Shown here: positions 1-6,071 of the stretch, in pieces
Position numbering within the stretch: position 1 is the first letter of the stretch
Layout of the letters: each line of letters begins with the position of its first letter
Assembly (NCBI GenBank): GCA_903930085.1
Contig: CAIYXD010000047.1
Coordinates: 1-6,071 of the forward strand
Source of the DNA: an uncultured Flavobacteriia bacterium
GTDB taxonomy: Bacteria; Bacteroidota; Bacteroidia; Flavobacteriales_D; Crocinitomicaceae
DNA length: 6,071 nt
Reading direction: 5' to 3'
Position numbers and translations under genes: made by a program
The notes under the pieces: generated by a model
Told to the model about the DNA's origin: nothing
The model's input: the letters and a program-made list of their open reading frames with translations, nothing else
The model's database searches: none

Positions 1-1355
1 TCAAAAGGTCTAATTCCGCCGTAATGTTCATCCAGGAAATTAAAATCTTTTTTCAATGGTTCATTTTCCGATAGGTCGTCCATCAAGAAATTATTGGCTT
101 CAATCTTTAGCAATCCGAAAAGAAAAAAGAGCGTAGAAACACCATATAGAATAAGGATTGCAATTCTTCTTTTCACAAGAAAACGAAACGATTTCTGCAA
201 TCTCTCGTGCCAGAAACTGCTATTTTTTTGCTTATGAATATATTTAGGCGATGGGAAAATATAGAACAAGATTGGCAAAACAATAATAGTTAGAACAAAT
301 GCAATCAACACGCCGAATCCTGTTACGATACCAAACACTTTGATTGGTTGGACATTCACAAAATAAAGCGTAAAAAATCCAATTGATGTTGTAAGTGAGG
401 TCAAAAAGGTGGAAAATCCAACTTCTTTGATTGTAATCGCAATTGCTTCATATTTTGTGAAATCTTGTCGCAAGGCATATAAATATCTGGAAACGAGATG
501 GATTACATCCGACATTGCAACCACAAACATGATTATTGGCAAAGTAATCAGTAAAATATTGATTGGTTCATCTAGCCAACCCATTAATCCAACTATCCAA
601 AGACTAGAGAGAAAAATGACGAATTGCGGAATGATAATTCCCCAACCAGATCGAAAAGCGATGAATAAAAACAGAATGATTAAAAATGCGCTTAGAGAAA
701 CAAAAAATACCATTTCGCGCAGCATGATTTGCACGTAAAACTTTTGTCCGACGGTTCTCCCTGCAAGATGTACAGCCTCAAAATTATAGGTTTTCAGCAA
801 CGCTTGAACCTCTTTAATCAATTGATCGCTCTTTCGTTTGGAAATATAATCTTCGTGGCGGATAAATAAGCAAACAGATTTTGCGTCTTCGGAAACCAAT
901 GAATTTACAAGTATTTTGGAAGCGTAAATGCGTGTAGAATCCCTTTTTAGATTCAAATCTTTTAGGTCAACGTATGCTTTTTCACTGCTTAAACCACTGG
1001 AAAATAAAAACCGTTCCTTTTGGTTCGTAATGGATACAACAGATTGTATATAGGGAACTTTTAACGGTATCTCATTTGATAAACGTTCGATTTTAGCTAA
1101 GAATTTGGCGTTGAATATCCCTTTTTTTCGTTCAATCGCAACCAATAAAAAATCATTGTCGGATTCAAATTTTTTCCGGTGCTGATTAAAAAACGCAGTG
1201 TCCTCATCTTCAGCAGGAAAAAACTTTTCAAAATCGTAATCGAACCGAATAAAAGCAAAACCAAAACCTATAAAAACGGATAAAAGCAATATAAACACCA
1301 ATACTTTGGTTGCATTTTTCTTAAAAAACTCCTCTCCTATCTTCAATCGTTTCAT
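1..1355 (-). CDS. RND/MMPL-superfamily exporter, N-terminal part (3' end outside window)
   Basis: Inner-membrane transporter of the RND superfamily, closest in appearance to the 'predicted exporter' MMPL type (COG1033-like); such proteins use proton flux to move lipids or other hydrophobic molecules, but the substrate cannot be told here. Reading the minus strand from ATG 1355-1353 gives 451 uninterrupted codons to the window edge. Visible order: TM1 at about residues 16-36; a periplasmic domain at about 37-213; a block of five hydrophobic segments at about 215-234, 238-261, 265-287, 313-333 and 338-364; a basic cytoplasmic loop; TM7 at about 395-415; and the start of the second periplasmic domain. 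This is the duplicated RND plan (1 TM, loop, 5 TM, then repeat). TM4 carries the motif MSDVIHLVSRY, with D283 and H286 at the place of the family's proton-relay acid. Family members are usually about 750-800 residues, so more than half is seen. The start is chosen because it directly precedes the basic N-terminus and TM1. It is divergent from the T9SS gene. RND class is secure; the subfamily is inferred. Confidence 0.9.
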   Translation of the reverse strand, partial: MKRLKIGEEFFKKNATKVLVFILLLSVFIGFGFAFIRFDYDFEKFFPAEDEDTAFFNQHRKKFESDNDFLLVAIERKKGIFNAKFLAKIERLSNEIPLKVPYIQSVVSITNQKERFLFSSGLSSEKAYVDLKDLNLKRDSTRIYASKILVNSLVSEDAKSVCLFIRHEDYISKRKSDQLIKEVQALLKTYNFEAVHLAGRTVGQKFYVQIMLREMVFFVSLSAFLIILFLFIAFRSGWGIIIPQFVIFLSSLWIVGLMGWLDEPINILLITLPIIMFVVAMSDVIHLVSRYLYALRQDFTKYEAIAITIKEVGFSTFLTSLTTSIGFFTLYFVNVQPIKVFGIVTGFGVLIAFVLTIIVLPILFYIFPSPKYIHKQKNSSFWHERLQKSFRFLVKRRIAILILYGVSTLFFLFGLLKIEANNFLMDDLSENEPLKKDFNFLDEHYGGIRPF

Positions 1356-1371
1356 TGCATTTATTTGTGTA

Positions 1372-1401
1372 CAAAAGTAATCAGCATGTTCCTTTCACCA
1401 A
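1372..1401 (-). promoter_or_regulatory. Candidate Bacteroidota promoter for the RND exporter
   Basis: On the minus strand, TACTTTTG (1379-1372) matches the Bacteroidota -7 element TAnnTTTG exactly. A TTG (1401-1399) lies 19 bases upstream, the usual place of the -33 element. Transcription would start near 1366, giving a leader of only about 11 bases before the ATG at 1355. The leader is A/T-rich and has no Shine-Dalgarno sequence, as is normal in this phylum. This is a consensus match only. Confidence 0.6.
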
Positions 1402-1417
1402 GAATTAAAACCATTTA

Positions 1418-1438
1418 AACGAAAATATGTTTTTCGTT
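1418..1438. repeat. Perfect 8-bp inverted repeat, candidate operator
   Basis: AACGAAAA (1418-1425) and TTTTCGTT (1431-1438) are perfect inverted copies separated by TATGT. The repeat sits between the two divergent start codons, covers the expected -33 region of the plus-strand promoter and lies about 17 bases upstream of the -33 element of the minus-strand promoter. A dimeric regulator bound here could affect both genes. It has few G/C pairs and no following T-tract on its own scale, so a terminator is unlikely. The regulatory role is inference; the symmetry is seen directly. Confidence 0.45.
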
Positions 1439-1452
1439 CCACCACATTTAAC

Positions 1453-1460
1453 TATGTTTG
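1453..1460 (+). promoter_or_regulatory. Candidate -7 promoter element for the T9SS protein gene
   Basis: TATGTTTG matches the Bacteroidota -7 consensus TAnnTTTG exactly and lies 23 bases before the ATG at 1484. The -33 position holds only a T-run (1430-1434) rather than a clear TTTG, and that run is part of the inverted repeat at 1418-1438. A start site near 1466-1468 would give a leader of about 17 bases (A/T-rich, no Shine-Dalgarno sequence). Confidence 0.6.
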
Positions 1461-1483
1461 CTGAAACAATAATTTAGTAAGCT

Positions 1484-2533
1484 ATGAAAAAACGAATACT
1501 TTTTGCTGTCTTGGTATTAACTTCTGTCAGCACTAATGCGCAAACATTGAACTTTTCAAACGAACCAAACCTTGGAGATTCAAAACAAATGTTTACGTGT
1601 GATCCGTTGACTTCCAATTTGAGTTCTGTCACTGGAACTGGCGTAACATGGGATTACACAACGATTGTAGGCATGAACAACGCACAACAAATTGTAGAAG
1701 TTTTAGATCCTGCAACTTTGCCAAATGCCTCTAGTTTTCCATCTTCAACCAAAGCACTAAGTGTTCAAAATTCCATTACCAATTATTTTTCATCTACTGC
1801 GAACGAACGAACTTCTCAAGGATTTGTTTTTGAAGAAGTAACCTTGGGAACGGTAGTTGCAAAATACGACGTTAACAACCAAGTTGTGATGCAATACCCT
1901 TTTGGGGTAAACGATTATTTCTCGGATGTTTTTAGTGGTTCATTGGATTTTAGTTTCAACGGAGCGCCACAAACCCCTTTGTGCAATGGAAATTCACTTG
2001 CAACAATTGATGGCCAAGGAACGCTATTATTACCAAATGCAACATCCATCTCCAACGTAATTCGCTATAAATTAACCGATACAATCTTTACGCAAGTAGA
2101 TCCTGGTTTTGGTCTTTTGGATATCGAATTTGTGCGCAATCAATATGAATATTATGATCTTGCAACTGGAAATTTACCCGTTTTTATTCACACCTCTGTT
2201 ATCGTTCAGCAACTTGGTGGAACGATGCCACTTTTAGAACAAACGGTTGTCGTTTCTTCGGTTGAACCAACGCTACAAATGAGTTTAGCTAAACTAAACG
2301 AAGCGACTTTCACTATTTTTCCGAATCCATCTGAGGGAACAATCCATTTTTCAGGCGATTTTAGTTCCGATGCAAGCGCGCGTGTTTTCGATAATTCAGG
2401 GAGAGAAGTTGCAACTGTAGAAAGCCTAATTAAGGGTCAATCTGTGGATATTTCTTTTTTAAATCCCGGAATTTATTCTGTAATCGTCTTAAATAACGGC
2501 GCACAAAAAACAGCATCCATCTTTGTGAAATAA
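1484..2533 (+). CDS. Secreted protein with T9SS type A C-terminal sorting domain
   Basis: Exported protein of 349 residues, passed through Sec and then across the outer membrane by the type IX secretion system, where the sorting domain is normally removed and the product released or anchored. Residues 1-19 form a signal peptide (MKKR, hydrophobic core, then STNA before Q20). Residues 20-270 are rich in Ser, Thr, Asn and hydrophobic residues, look beta-rich and have two cysteines (C39, C167); the stretch GQGTLLLPNATSISNVIRYK (178-197) resembles a motif I associate with uncharacterised Bacteroidota T9SS proteins, but this is from memory. Residues 276-349 are the sorting domain: FTIFPNPSEGTI, then DNSGREV, LNPGIYSVIVL and a terminal Lys, the usual type A order. 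No catalytic motif is visible, so the passenger's job is unknown; an adhesin or structural role is possible. It has its own promoter and terminator, suggesting a single-gene transcript, divergent from the RND exporter. Confidence 0.9.
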   Translation: MKKRILFAVLVLTSVSTNAQTLNFSNEPNLGDSKQMFTCDPLTSNLSSVTGTGVTWDYTTIVGMNNAQQIVEVLDPATLPNASSFPSSTKALSVQNSITNYFSSTANERTSQGFVFEEVTLGTVVAKYDVNNQVVMQYPFGVNDYFSDVFSGSLDFSFNGAPQTPLCNGNSLATIDGQGTLLLPNATSISNVIRYKLTDTIFTQVDPGFGLLDIEFVRNQYEYYDLATGNLPVFIHTSVIVQQLGGTMPLLEQTVVVSSVEPTLQMSLAKLNEATFTIFPNPSEGTIHFSGDFSSDASARVFDNSGREVATVESLIKGQSVDISFLNPGIYSVIVLNNGAQKTASIFVK

Positions 2534-2565
2534 AAAGAATTCCAATAGATTTTATTCCAATACGT

Positions 2566-2600
2566 AAGCCGTTTCTTTTTTGCAAGGAACGGCTTTTTTT
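2566..2600 (+). terminator. Rho-independent terminator after the T9SS protein gene
   Basis: AAGCCGTTTC (2566-2575) pairs with GGAACGGCTT (2586-2595) through 10 base pairs, one of them a G-U wobble. Two further T-A pairs (2576-2585, 2577-2584) would close a six-base loop. A T-run (2594-2600) follows directly. It lies 33 bases after the stop codon at 2531-2533 and separates this gene from the next one on the same strand. Confidence 0.9.
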
Positions 2601-2634
2601 GTGTGATTTTATTACATAATACCAACTCTCGTGT

Positions 2635-2642
2635 TACCTTTA
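2635..2642 (+). promoter_or_regulatory. Candidate -7 promoter element for the large exported protein gene
   Basis: TACCTTTA fits TAnnTTTG at all but the last base. It lies downstream of the terminator and 29 bases before the ATG at 2672, so transcription would start near 2649. No clear TTTG is seen at -33 (2612-2615 is TTAC). A second near-match, TACGTTTTG at 2652-2660, has one base too many between the TA and TTTG parts and lies very close to the start codon. Confidence 0.4.
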
Positions 2643-2671
2643 TCCGCTTAATACGTTTTGATACAAAAATT

Positions 2672-4966
2672 ATGAAGCAGTTTATACTTGTATTTTTTAT
2701 TTTCCCTCTAGCAACTTTTGCGCAAGTAAATGAAGGATTAACCGCTGAAGAAAGGGCTTATCTGTTTCATATTGTTAAAAAGAGTCCAATTTTAGACAAT
2801 AGTATCGGACGGTATTTTGATTACAAAGGGCCCTCCATCGTTTTTCAAAACAAAGAAATTCACTACGATTCCATCGAACTATTGATTATCAATCAGCCGG
2901 AATTGCTCCTTATTAGACGCGAAGAAATAGCAAAGTCTCCAAAAGGAATTATTGCTGAAGCAGCCAATAAAATGGCGATTTGGGAGCTCAACAAAGTTCT
3001 ACTAGCCAAACGCGGGAGCGAAAAAGATATGGAAGCATACCAGGAGAAATATGCCGTTTTTGAAAAGCTATTACTTGGAAATCTTCCATTCAACGCTCAA
3101 AAAGAAAAAGATGGCGTTTTGATTCCGCATCCAAAACTACTATCGCTGTTGAATCCGAGTTTATCCTTGGACGATAAAATTGCCTTGTTGGAATCTTTCC
3201 GCTTTTTGGATCCCAAAGAATCCCTTAAAACATTGGAAGCAATTAATACAGCGATTAACAACTATGTCGAAAATCGCTCATTGGAAGTTTACAGATCATT
3301 GGGCGGAAAAGCACTTGTTTATAAAAATGTTTTGGTGGCAGCCGGCGATGGAAGTTCCACGTCCGGATTATTGGAGGAGCGCGAAAAAGATGAAAAAGGG
3401 CGTTGGAATAGAGGCTTGCCAAAAGCGGTTGGATTGTTTCCTTACCAATTGAAAATTATGGAAACCTTGCCGAAAAAAACAGAAAAAGTTGCACCTTTGA
3501 TGTTCACCACTTCCGATTTTGAAACAGTCGGAAACAATCGTTTAACTAACCTTCATTTCGATGTTTGGGGCTACAATTCCAAAAAACAAACAACTGTTGT
3601 AATCGAAAAAAACGGCTTGAGTTACCATCTTTTTGGAGCTGGAGACACCCGTTTTCTATCGCCAGATTCGACATTTTCAGAAGGAACAACTTTTCAATTT
3701 ACGATTCAGGATCTAGAGAAAAATAAAATTGCCAAGCTCCAAGACAAAATAACCGGAAAACGGGGATTTGATTATTGGATTGCCTATTACAAGAAAAAGA
3801 AAGACGAAACAGTTCTAAAAATTGAAATCAACGAAAAGAAGTATTCCGATCTTTCCTACAAACCAATTTCTACGAATAAAAGAGCACCAAGAAACGTGCG
3901 TAAAGCAAAAAAACGTGCTCGAAAAAATAATGGAGGTCCGGTAGATTACCAACCAACACAAAAATCTGGAAAAAAGGAAAAACGAAAAAGTCAACAGGAG
4001 ATTGTCACCTTATACAGCCAATATGAAGGCTATAAAAGAAAGATTTCTGAATTGGAAAAGGAAAAAAAGGAAGCCCAGGATTTACTTGCAATCTACCAGC
4101 AACGCTTGGATTACTTCAAACGCACGATGGGTTATAAATGGGCAACCTACACCGAGAAAGATGGTTTGTACACGTTTCAGGATTCTTCCACTTTTGATTT
4201 AACGACGCAAGAATTTCAATTTCCCGCTTCTTTAAAAAAGGAAGGATTTGAAGTTCGCTTGATTGCCATTCCAGAATCATCCTTATCCCAGCAAGCCGAT
4301 GAAGTTATGGTGCACATTAATTTGGTGGATGCCGAACCAAATTTTTCAGCACGCTTGCAAGTGGAACTGGACGATGTTTTCGTATCGGATAGTTGGGAAC
4401 TGAATAGAAACCTACTAAAAGCGAGTGATAGCGTTGCATTAGTGCAGTTTTTTGAAGGATTATTGGATAAAAAAGTAAATTTCAGCATCGTGGCGCGCGG
4501 ACAGGGAATTGGGCAGTTTAATGGCTGCAGAGTCGTGAAAAATCCGCTTCCAGTGGAACAAATTTCCTACCCAGGTGCTTCGGCAAGCGATCGAAATGCC
4601 AGTAAAATGGATTCCACCTATGCGCGTTTGCGTAGAACCGAATTATTCATTCACCTTTCGAGAGAAATCCTTTTGGAAATAAATTCCTACACCGATCCGG
4701 TCGCTTCTTCCATCGAAATTCGAAATCCGGATTGGATAGAACTAATGGAGAAATACAAATTGACAAAAAATGATTTATTGAGTGCTTTCCGTTCTGCCGA
4801 GATTTTGAGCCAATTCAAGGAAGAAATTAATGTTGCTGCAGGAAGCTATTTATCTAGAGAAAATGCAAAAATCGTTATCGATCGATTCAACAAGGAATGG
4901 ATGAAAACCAAAATTTCCGTTGGGAAAACATCTCTTAAATTGTCTGAAATACTTACTGGAAATTGA
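2672..4966 (+). CDS. Large exported protein of unknown family, basic segment plus coiled coil
   Basis: Protein of 764 residues that I do not recognise. The ATG at 2672 is preferred over an in-frame GTG at 2603 because it begins a typical signal peptide (MKQF, hydrophobic core, ATFA, cleavage before Q18) and leaves room for a promoter after the terminator. The mature protein starts with a mostly helical region (about 20-225). A mixed region at about 270-395 follows; its part at about 290-350, including FDVWGYNSKKQTTVVIEKNG, looks beta-rich. A very basic, low-complexity segment lies at about 403-441 (Lys/Arg clusters such as RNVRKAKKRARK and KKEKRK), then a charged helix likely to form a coiled coil (442-484). 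A mixed domain (about 485-640) and a helical C-terminus complete it. There is one cysteine, no further membrane segment and no T9SS sorting domain, so a periplasmic or outer-membrane-associated location is inferred. The signal peptide ends in Ala-Gln with no lipobox Cys. It is probably transcribed alone and converges on the helicase gene. The basic segment could bind nucleic acid or anionic polysaccharide, but that is speculation. Confidence 0.85.
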   Translation: MKQFILVFFIFPLATFAQVNEGLTAEERAYLFHIVKKSPILDNSIGRYFDYKGPSIVFQNKEIHYDSIELLIINQPELLLIRREEIAKSPKGIIAEAANKMAIWELNKVLLAKRGSEKDMEAYQEKYAVFEKLLLGNLPFNAQKEKDGVLIPHPKLLSLLNPSLSLDDKIALLESFRFLDPKESLKTLEAINTAINNYVENRSLEVYRSLGGKALVYKNVLVAAGDGSSTSGLLEEREKDEKGRWNRGLPKAVGLFPYQLKIMETLPKKTEKVAPLMFTTSDFETVGNNRLTNLHFDVWGYNSKKQTTVVIEKNGLSYHLFGAGDTRFLSPDSTFSEGTTFQFTIQDLEKNKIAKLQDKITGKRGFDYWIAYYKKKKDETVLKIEINEKKYSDLSYKPISTNKRAPRNVRKAKKRARKNNGGPVDYQPTQKSGKKEKRKSQQEIVTLYSQYEGYKRKISELEKEKKEAQDLLAIYQQRLDYFKRTMGYKWATYTEKDGLYTFQDSSTFDLTTQEFQFPASLKKEGFEVRLIAIPESSLSQQADEVMVHINLVDAEPNFSARLQVELDDVFVSDSWELNRNLLKASDSVALVQFFEGLLDKKVNFSIVARGQGIGQFNGCRVVKNPLPVEQISYPGASASDRNASKMDSTYARLRRTELFIHLSREILLEINSYTDPVASSIEIRNPDWIELMEKYKLTKNDLLSAFRSAEILSQFKEEINVAAGSYLSRENAKIVIDRFNKEWMKTKISVGKTSLKLSEILTGN

Positions 4967-4994
4967 ATTTATACCAATTCCTAATGCTGAGAAC

Positions 4995-6071
4995 CTATGC
5001 CAGCACAAAATTATCGTCCGGAAAGTTGACCAGAAATAATTTTTCCGAAGCACGTGTAACTGCAGTGTACAACCAGCGATAATATTCGGAATTCAGCATT
5101 TCCGGCGCGATATAACCTTGATCAATGTAGACATTTTCCCATTGTCCGCCTTGTGATTTATGGCACGTTATCGCATACGCATATTTAATCTGTAGCGCAT
5201 TGAAATATGGATTTTCCAAAATTAGCGCATAGCGTTTTTTCTTATTTTTTTCGTGTTGATAATCTTGTTCTACAGCAAAAAACAGTTCTTTCAAGCGTTG
5301 GCGGGAAATGGAAGGACCTTCCGACTGTAAAGATTCTAGAAAAACGAGAACTTCCATTTCTGGCAGCGACTCATAGTCCACAAACTTCACACTGATTCGG
5401 GCAAATTCAAACCCATACATTTCCTCCAAGCGTTTTACGCGAATAACTTTAAGGGATTCACCATTAGCAATAAAGCCCATTTTTGTCTGATCGTCTACCC
5501 AATAATAATTGATTTTCACAACCATCAGGCAATCGCCAGAACACAAAACATCCTCGTACCAAAGAATTCTGCCCCGAATTTGATTGTTGTATGCATTCGC
5601 GCGCTTATTGGAACGCGTGAGAATTATTGTTTCTTCCACGCCCAGTTTCGAGTACGAATTTTCTAGTGCGTCCTGAAAATCATCTCCAGGCAAACGCACA
5701 AAATCGCTAAACCCTTTGGTTTCAAACAATGGAAAGGTTTCATTTTCAGAAGCACGGAGCAAGGTTGCATTGCGCAAAATACCAGATTCTACAGCTTGTC
5801 TCAAAACTTTAGTCAAGGAAAATTCAGTGATATTGAGAGAAGTATAATTGTTTTTTAAGTATTCCCGATTCAAGGCCGGAGATTCCGTAGAACCTACTGG
5901 AGCTAATTGTCCTTCATCTCCGAGCAAAATTAATTTACAATTTTTTCCAGAAAACACGTATTCCAAAAGATCGTCCAATAAATTCCGTGAGGCAACAGAA
6001 CCATCGTTTAAAACAGAATGATCACCAATCATTGACGCTTCATCGACAATAAAAACGGTATTGGAATGTAA
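4995..6071 (-). CDS. RecD-like SF1 helicase, C-terminal part (5' end outside window)
   Basis: ATP-driven DNA helicase of superfamily 1, most like the RecD/RecD2-type proteins with a UvrD_C_2 C-terminal domain; expected to act in the cytoplasm in DNA repair or recombination. The minus strand is open from the right edge to TAG at 4997-4995, giving 358 residues. Motifs in order: motif II (Walker B) VFIVDEASM at 6056-6030; motif III LLGDEGQLAPVG at 5927-5892; motif IV-like ILTRSNKRANAYNNQIR near 5624-5574; an SH3-like stretch with GDCLMVVKINYYW and GFIANGESLKVIRV (about 5534-5433), typical of the 2B domain; motif V ITCHKSQGGQWENVYID at 5171-5121; and motif VI LYTAVTRASEKL at 5072-5037, with the arginine finger at 5054-5052. 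Motif I (Walker A) and the true start lie beyond the window, so the ATG at 6032 inside motif II is not the start. Bacteroidota carry short stand-alone members of this group (about 470 residues, from memory), so membership in a RecBCD complex should not be assumed. Confidence 0.92.
   Translation of the reverse strand, partial: LHSNTVFIVDEASMIGDHSVLNDGSVASRNLLDDLLEYVFSGKNCKLILLGDEGQLAPVGSTESPALNREYLKNNYTSLNITEFSLTKVLRQAVESGILRNATLLRASENETFPLFETKGFSDFVRLPGDDFQDALENSYSKLGVEETIILTRSNKRANAYNNQIRGRILWYEDVLCSGDCLMVVKINYYWVDDQTKMGFIANGESLKVIRVKRLEEMYGFEFARISVKFVDYESLPEMEVLVFLESLQSEGPSISRQRLKELFFAVEQDYQHEKNKKKRYALILENPYFNALQIKYAYAITCHKSQGGQWENVYIDQGYIAPEMLNSEYYRWLYTAVTRASEKLFLVNFPDDNFVLA

Noticed and set aside
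409..738. 109-codon open frame on the plus strand
   Set aside because: It lies wholly antisense inside the RND exporter frame, whose translation has clear transmembrane segments and family motifs; this frame shows no domain and no promoter or ribosome site.
2893..3093. 66-codon minus-strand frame, and similar short frames at 3180-3452 (+), 4002-4202 (+) and 4216-4488 (-)
   Set aside because: All lie inside the 764-residue gene in other frames, have no start signals and no recognisable domain.
4958..4981. Weak inverted repeat GGAAATTG / CAATTCC across the convergent gap
   Set aside because: It needs a bulged A, is A/T-rich, and has no T-run on either side, so it is not a convincing bidirectional terminator.
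4850..5053. 67-codon minus-strand frame spanning the convergent gap
   Set aside because: It overlaps the ends of both real genes in another frame, and its sequence has no recognisable motif.
5207..5395. 62-codon plus-strand frame
   Set aside because: Antisense to the SH3-like and following part of the helicase, which is conserved-looking coding sequence.
1..6071. Possible defence island, mobile element or CRISPR content suggested by the helicase
   Set aside because: No transposase, integrase, nuclease partner, direct-repeat array or tRNA is visible, and the helicase looks like a housekeeping RecD-like protein.

Overview
The window looks like ordinary chromosomal DNA from a member of the Bacteroidota, probably a flavobacterium-like organism. 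Three things point there: a type IX secretion (T9SS) C-terminal sorting domain, promoter elements matching the Bacteroidota TAnnTTTG pattern, and A/T-rich translation starts without a clear Shine-Dalgarno sequence. The genus-level placement is inference.

Layout: (1) 1-1355, minus strand: the N-terminal part (451 codons) of an RND/MMPL-superfamily membrane exporter that runs off the left edge. (2) 1356-1483: a divergent promoter region with a TAnnTTTG element for each direction and a perfect 8-bp inverted repeat between them. (3) 1484-2533, plus strand: a secreted protein with a signal peptide and a T9SS type A sorting domain. (4) 2566-2600: a strong intrinsic terminator. (5) 2672-4966, plus strand: a large exported protein of no family I recognise, with a very basic segment followed by a coiled coil. 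(6) 4995-6071, minus strand: the C-terminal part of a RecD-like SF1 helicase that runs off the right edge and converges on gene 5 with a 28-bp gap.

The four genes do not form one operon. The exporter and the T9SS protein are divergent. The T9SS gene is separated from the big exported-protein gene by a terminator and a probable new promoter. The helicase is transcribed toward them. Three of the four products act in or beyond the inner membrane and the fourth is a DNA helicase, so no shared pathway is evident. There is no gene-free stretch longer than 300 bases, and I found no RNA gene, mobile element, CRISPR array or long repeat. I do not see a convincing new biological system. The least explained items are the 764-residue exported protein and the inverted repeat in the divergent promoter region.
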